A stretch of DNA of 64,000 nt from Isoetes taiwanensis (Eukaryota > Streptophyta > Lycopodiopsida > Isoetales > Isoetaceae): NCBI GenBank assembly GCA_021234155.1, contig JAJEKV010000093.1:1426001-1490000 (forward strand), read 5' to 3'. Position 1 is the stretch's first letter, and each line of letters begins with the position of its first letter. A program made the translations under genes and the position numbers. The notes under the pieces are model-generated. The model had not been told where the DNA came from and searched no databases. It saw only the letters and a program-made list of their open reading frames with translations. This document shows, piece after piece, positions 60,130-64,000 of the stretch.

Positions 60130-60650
60130 ATGGAGATTTAGCGGCGTGGGCTTGGCGACGTCACGTGCGGCGTGACGTCGCAAATAACGTCACCATGCGG
60201 CGTCAATCGGCGTCCGTCGCGGTTTCGTCGCATCGACGACGCGTGGTGCGACGTCCGACACCGCGTGGCGCGGCGGTCCGTCATGCAGTGGACGCTTGCG
60301 CGGGTGGACGGCAATGTCACGCCAGTGGACGCCTGCGCCGTCGCGTCGCATGCGACGTCATGATGCTTAGTCCATCCGCTTCGCGCCAGTGGGCTTGGGC
60401 GCGGTGGACGGCGGCGGTCTCGCCCGTGGATATTTCCTGACGTGACGCCGCATGCGGCGACGCCGTATATGTGACGTATGTGACGTATGTGTGCGTATAT
60501 GACACGTCAGTACGTATATATGACGTATGTGACGTGACGACACGCCAAGATGCGTATATGTGACGTATATGACACGCCAAGATGTATATGTGACGATATG
60601 ACACGTCAGTACGTATATGTGACGTAGGTGGTCGCATGTGACGTATTTTT
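60130..60650. repeat. CpG-rich segment followed by TGACGTAT / ACGT-core repeat array
   Basis: 60130-60440 is dense in CG, GACGTC, GGCGTC and CGCATG words, with little sign of CpG loss. From 60435 to 60650, TGACGTATGTGACGTAT, GACACGTCAGTACGTATA and GACACGCCAAGATG alternate about every 10-35 bases. The core TGACGT is the plant bZIP (TGA/CRE-type) site. The 111-codon frame at 60105-60440 is Arg/Ala/Val-rich and judged spurious. Confidence 0.8.
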
Positions 60651-60659
60651 TATATACGA

Positions 60660-61240
60660 AGGTTAATGGTTTTTTAGGATTACAAATTCAATAGCTGTCT
60701 GATTGATACCTGTCTAAAAAAGACTCTGACGACCAACCTGCAGCTTCATTTAAGCGTGTTGCCTGCGCATGCATCATCACAGTAGATATGCTACCGCTAT
60801 AAATTGTTCATTATAAAACTGACGTTGTTCTGTGTCAAAATCTAGTTGTTCCAAGTTTACAATCCTTGAAGGTAACTTGACAATAGGCTTGTTGTCAATC
60901 ATTGTTCTTTGAAAGAACAGGATAAAACCTTAAAATTTGTGCAAGAACACAAGAAAAATCCCACACTTTTACCTTTTGTCCGCCGAAGCATTATAGTGTT
61001 TAATATGACTTGCAGCCGCTTGTCCCGACGTCCTAATGGCGGATTCTAGGTTTAGGTCGATGGCGGTTCTCAAACATAGCGTTAATTACAAAACATCCCC
61101 AAAAGGGATTTATTGATTATTGACCCATTGATCTCGTCCATATCAATGCGGCTTCATCGTCTTTTAAAAGTAATCTTATCTCTAGATGTGAAAGAGAATG
61201 GTCATTTAAGCGGCGTGGGTTTGCGACGCCTGAATTACCT
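60660..61240. other. No supported gene
   Basis: AT-rich intergenic sequence without repeats or frames of note. Confidence 0.4.
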
Positions 61241-61248
61241 CCTTCATC

Positions 61249-61960
61249 TAGACTCTTGAAAACCGAATCAGCGAAAAAATGGTTTTTTGGGGCTTTGAGA
61301 GCTTGCAAGAGCTTGAAAATATTGTCCGAACTATATCGACAAACCAAAGAAGCACATATGGATACCGTCAATACTGGGGAAGAAGGTTATGATCTAAAAT
61401 CTCATGCCGGGTATACAAGTAATTCTAATGGCACTATGGAAGTTGAAAGATCAACATCAAGGTTGGAATCGGCCAGCAATGCTTGAACTTGCAACTTTAC
61501 CCGCCAAACGCCCTGGATGATTTTGTGATATATGATGGTGGAGGAATTTATGTTTCAATTGCACAAGTTCCATATGAAGTCGACCCCATTGATGAGGATT
61601 TTGAAAAGCCGAGATACTATGTGGCTACACCTTTGATGGCCTTGTTTGAGGAGATCCATACATGGAAAGTGGAATTGGAACATAGCTCGGCCGCTATGCC
61701 AAGAAGAGTATCTAAACCGCCACCGTTACCTTGGAAGTCTTCAAAGCGAGCATGTCATGGTGCAAAGGAAAATGGGCTTCACGGAGCTTAGGGATCACAA
61801 GGCGGTTGAGCTTGCCGTCATCGGGGGGGGTTCTTCACGAACACCCAATACCGAAAAACGTGACCTCTCTTACGCTCCTACATGCCAAAATCGATCCTTT
61901 GGTGCGGTTTTTAACGCCATGCTCGATTGTTTTAAACTTCATGACTCATGAACTTGTTCC
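61249..61960 (+). CDS. Coding-like stretch of unknown function, probably broken
   Basis: Two abutting plus-strand frames look protein-like: 61249-61486, with FFGALRACKSLKILSELYRQ, and 61483-61791, with DDFVIYDGGGIYVSIAQVPY and VDPIDEDFEKPRYYVATPL. From about 61650 a third frame (WNIARPLCQEEYL...) looks equally plausible, suggesting a frame change there. Acidic/aromatic composition is against chance, but I recognise no family and see no splice sites. It may belong to a repetitive element. Confidence 0.3.
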
Positions 61961-62390
61961 GCTTTGAGCGCCAAGAATTTTATGGGTTCTTCTTTGCATC
62001 GATTGTATGATCCGACAAATACAACATACTGCAAGCAAAAATCATGCGCTTTTTTCGAAATCTCTTAACTTGCCTTTTTAATTTCTTCATTATGGCCATT
62101 CCGAGGTTGTGGAGGTTGCCTTCTTCTTGGACAAGTTTGTTCATCGAAAATCAAGAGAATTGTGGAGTTGGTTGAACCAAAATATTTTAATTGGTCATCT
62201 AGCAAAATGCTTTGGGAAGAAAAATAAGTGTATTCTCTCGCTTGTGATTTGGTTGCTTGTGATGATGGTTGTGTTTTCAGATCAAGGCATATGGATAGCG
62301 AGAATGCCCTTGTTCAACGGATTGCCCTAAAGCTATTTGACATGGATGGCATAATTAACTTGTCATGAACTCAATTCGGCAAGCAACTCC
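61960..62390. other. No supported gene
   Basis: Short frame at 62109-62330 only; nothing recognisable. Confidence 0.35.
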
Positions 62391-64000
62391 TGGGGAGTTT
62401 AGGGTCCCAGCCTCAAGGCCAACACCCCCACCCATGTCAAGATACCTGCAAGGTCCCACCAAATCGACAAGGAGAGGGCCTCCAAACGTAAACCCCGTGG
62501 ACTTGCCGATTCTAGAAGGGTTTTTGTTTTGGGAGCCGAAGTTTTGGTCTTCCTCGCCACGTAACTTGGTCCCTAGGGCAACGCCGACGCTCGAGTCCAT
62601 TGGCAGAGTCAAATCGCAGCTCCCGAGAGGGAGGTCGCCCCGCCCGCCCCGTGGCCTTGGGGAGAGGAAATTCGGCAAGCACCCGGGATTTTAGGGTCCG
62701 TGTTCAAGGCCAACACCCCCACTCCACGCCAAGTCACAAACAAAAGGTCCCTACCGAATCCGACAAGGAGAGGGCCTCCAAAACGAAAACCCCGGGGGGT
62801 GCCGTGTTCTAGAAGGGTTTGGCGCTTTGGGGGTCGACTTGGTCTGTTGCACTTGGGACCCGGCCGAGGAGCCGCAACCGAATACACGGAGCAAGGGGAA
62901 CTGACGGAGCGGAAGTTTGGGCCTCCCTCCTCCCGATGTGGCAAGTAGAAGCCTGGGGCTTTGGCAAAGGGCAAGACATTCATAAATTCGCAATTAATGC
63001 ATTGTACCTAAAATAAATTCTGATTTTTTTTGCCACTGAATCCTAATCCATTTCCAAAGACAAGCCCAATTTTCTAAATTTTCTGAGAAGGTCTAGGTCA
63101 AAGGGTTAGTATTAGAACGGTCGGGCAGCCCGCTGTGGCAACCGAGCCGCACCCTTCCCCAAGTCAAACGAGGCCGACCTTGCGTGGATCCCTCACAAGA
63201 GGGGAGAGTCCCACCCCAAGAGGCGGGATCCAAAAGTTCCCAGGCAGCCCTTCCCCCCGCAGCCCCCTGGGGTCGTGACGCTAATGACCACCCTCCCGAG
63301 CCCTGCTCCCCTATCCCAACCGGATCCTCCGCTCGTGGCCCTCTTCGAGAAGGCCCAAAAGATTCCAGATCGGGTCCGAGAACTTGTCAAACCGCTGGGC
63401 GCCCCGAGGTCGGCCTTGTAGAAACCGCAGTTGTCTTGTCGCTCGCACCGGGAGGCTCCGAATGGCAAATCGACCCCGGCCAAATCGTCCTAATGGCGAA
63501 ATTACCCCTGTGGAGCAAGTTACAAGGTCGGTTTTGCAAAAGAAAGAAACACTCACGCCTCCACGACAAGATCCCGCATCCACATCCTAGGCCAATTGAC
63601 TACGAAAGTGTGATGGAAGTGAGCTACTTTGGCGCTTCTTGGAGGTCGGGTGGTCTTCTGGCCAATGAACTTGGTCCCCGTGGCAACGCCGACGCTCGAA
63701 GCCCATTGGCGAGTCAAATCGCATTCCCGAGAGGGGAGGTCGCCTGGGTCCGGCCCCGTGGCCTTGGGGAGAGGAAATTCGGGGCAAGCAGCCCCGGGGA
63801 TTTTAGGGTCCGTGGCTCAAGGCCAACACCCCCACTCCACGCCAAGTCACGGGCGCAAGGTCCCGCCTCGACCGGACAAGGAGAGGGCCTCCAAAACGAA
63901 ACCCCGCGGGCTGCCGTGTTCTAGAAGGGTTTGGCGCTTTGGGGGCCGAGACTTGGTCTCACTGCACTTGGGACCGGCCGAGGAGCCGCAGCCGAATACG
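62390..64000. repeat. GC-rich direct repeats (~300-bp and ~1.1-kb spacing), running off the window
   Basis: The unit with CAAGGCCAACACCCCCAC, GACAAGGAGAGGGCCTCCAA and TTCTAGAAGGGTTTGGCGCT starts near 62405, 62705 and 63815. The companion segment (CAACGCCGACGCTCGA, GTGGCCTTGGGGAGAGGAAA) lies at about 62580-62690 and 63680-63790. The first two units are 297-300 bases apart; the third is 1.1 kb away across partly unique GC-rich DNA (63120-63560). It may be a satellite or non-coding parts of a large repeat. The 246-codon frame at 63184-63924 crosses two repeat units and is not regarded as a gene. Confidence 0.75.

Noticed and set aside
60105-60440. 111-codon Arg/Ala-rich frame
   Set aside because: CpG-dense low-complexity DNA leading into a minisatellite; no protein-like pattern.
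63184-63924. 246-codon plus frame, the longest in the window
   Set aside because: GC-rich Pro/Arg/Gly composition, crosses two copies of a DNA repeat, and equally long frames exist in other phases.
62390-64000. GC-rich region as inserted organelle DNA
   Set aside because: No recognisable chloroplast or mitochondrial gene; internal repeats fit a nuclear repeat family better.

Overview
The window looks like TE-rich land-plant nuclear DNA. It is AT-rich, has short and long plant-type introns, and carries Copia LTR remnants, LINE pieces, Helitron-like ends, a PPR pseudogene and many local tandem duplications. The most informative host gene is a complete ortholog of PIBF1 (15.7-20.9 kb), a centriole/ciliary-satellite coiled-coil protein. 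Plants are expected to keep it only where sperm are flagellate, so I infer a fern, lycophyte, bryophyte, cycad or Ginkgo, with fern or lycophyte most likely. This is inference; no database search was possible.

Layout. 0-3 kb: minus-strand coding stretches of unknown function, including a credible two-exon 200-residue gene at 1.6-2.7 kb with three ~53-bp repeats upstream, and a GC-rich inverted-repeat cluster at 0.54-0.96 kb. 3.3-3.6 kb: an exon resembling a domain found in CACTA-type plant transposons. 6.2-8.4 kb: a decayed plus-strand multi-copy element-like gene. 12.3-13.0 kb: nested inverted repeats. 13.6 kb: a short LINE 3' end with a perfect 10-bp target duplication. 13.9-15.6 kb: degenerate minisatellites.

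15.7-20.9 kb: PIBF1 ortholog, 16 inferred exons, about 692 aa, with one clear and one possible GC-AG intron. 22.1-23.2 kb: LINE reverse transcriptase fragment next to an LTR remnant. 25.4-25.7 kb: Copia RNase H fossil. 25.95-26.09 kb: long (GATA)n tract. 26.2-26.75 kb (minus): intact two-exon gene for a secreted two-domain potato-type-II (Pin2-like) proteinase inhibitor. 27.2-29.1 kb: Helitron-like terminus, LINE 3' region and 185-190-bp repeats containing telomere-like motifs.

30.5-37.0 kb: a ~2.1-kb block present twice in direct orientation around Copia fossils, with unusually patchy divergence. 39.05-39.54 kb: LTR-element primer-binding site and gag fossil. 39.75-40.06 kb: a small Cys-rich, PLATZ-like reading frame. 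42.5-44.7 and 56.7-58.9 kb: two copies of one ~2.2-kb non-autonomous TIR transposon, each carrying an array of the perfect palindrome GGTATAAATTTATACC; this is the most unusual structure here. 44.9-45.8 kb: PPR pseudogene. 47.5-48.3 kb: a 'half-LINE' (ORF1 joined almost directly to the 3' UTR). 55.4-56.0 kb: ~590-bp polypurine tract. 60.2-60.65 kb: CpG-rich DNA and an ACGT-core repeat array. 62.4-64.0 kb: GC-rich repeats running off the window edge.

The host genes do not form a pathway. They are separate loci in a repeat-dominated landscape.
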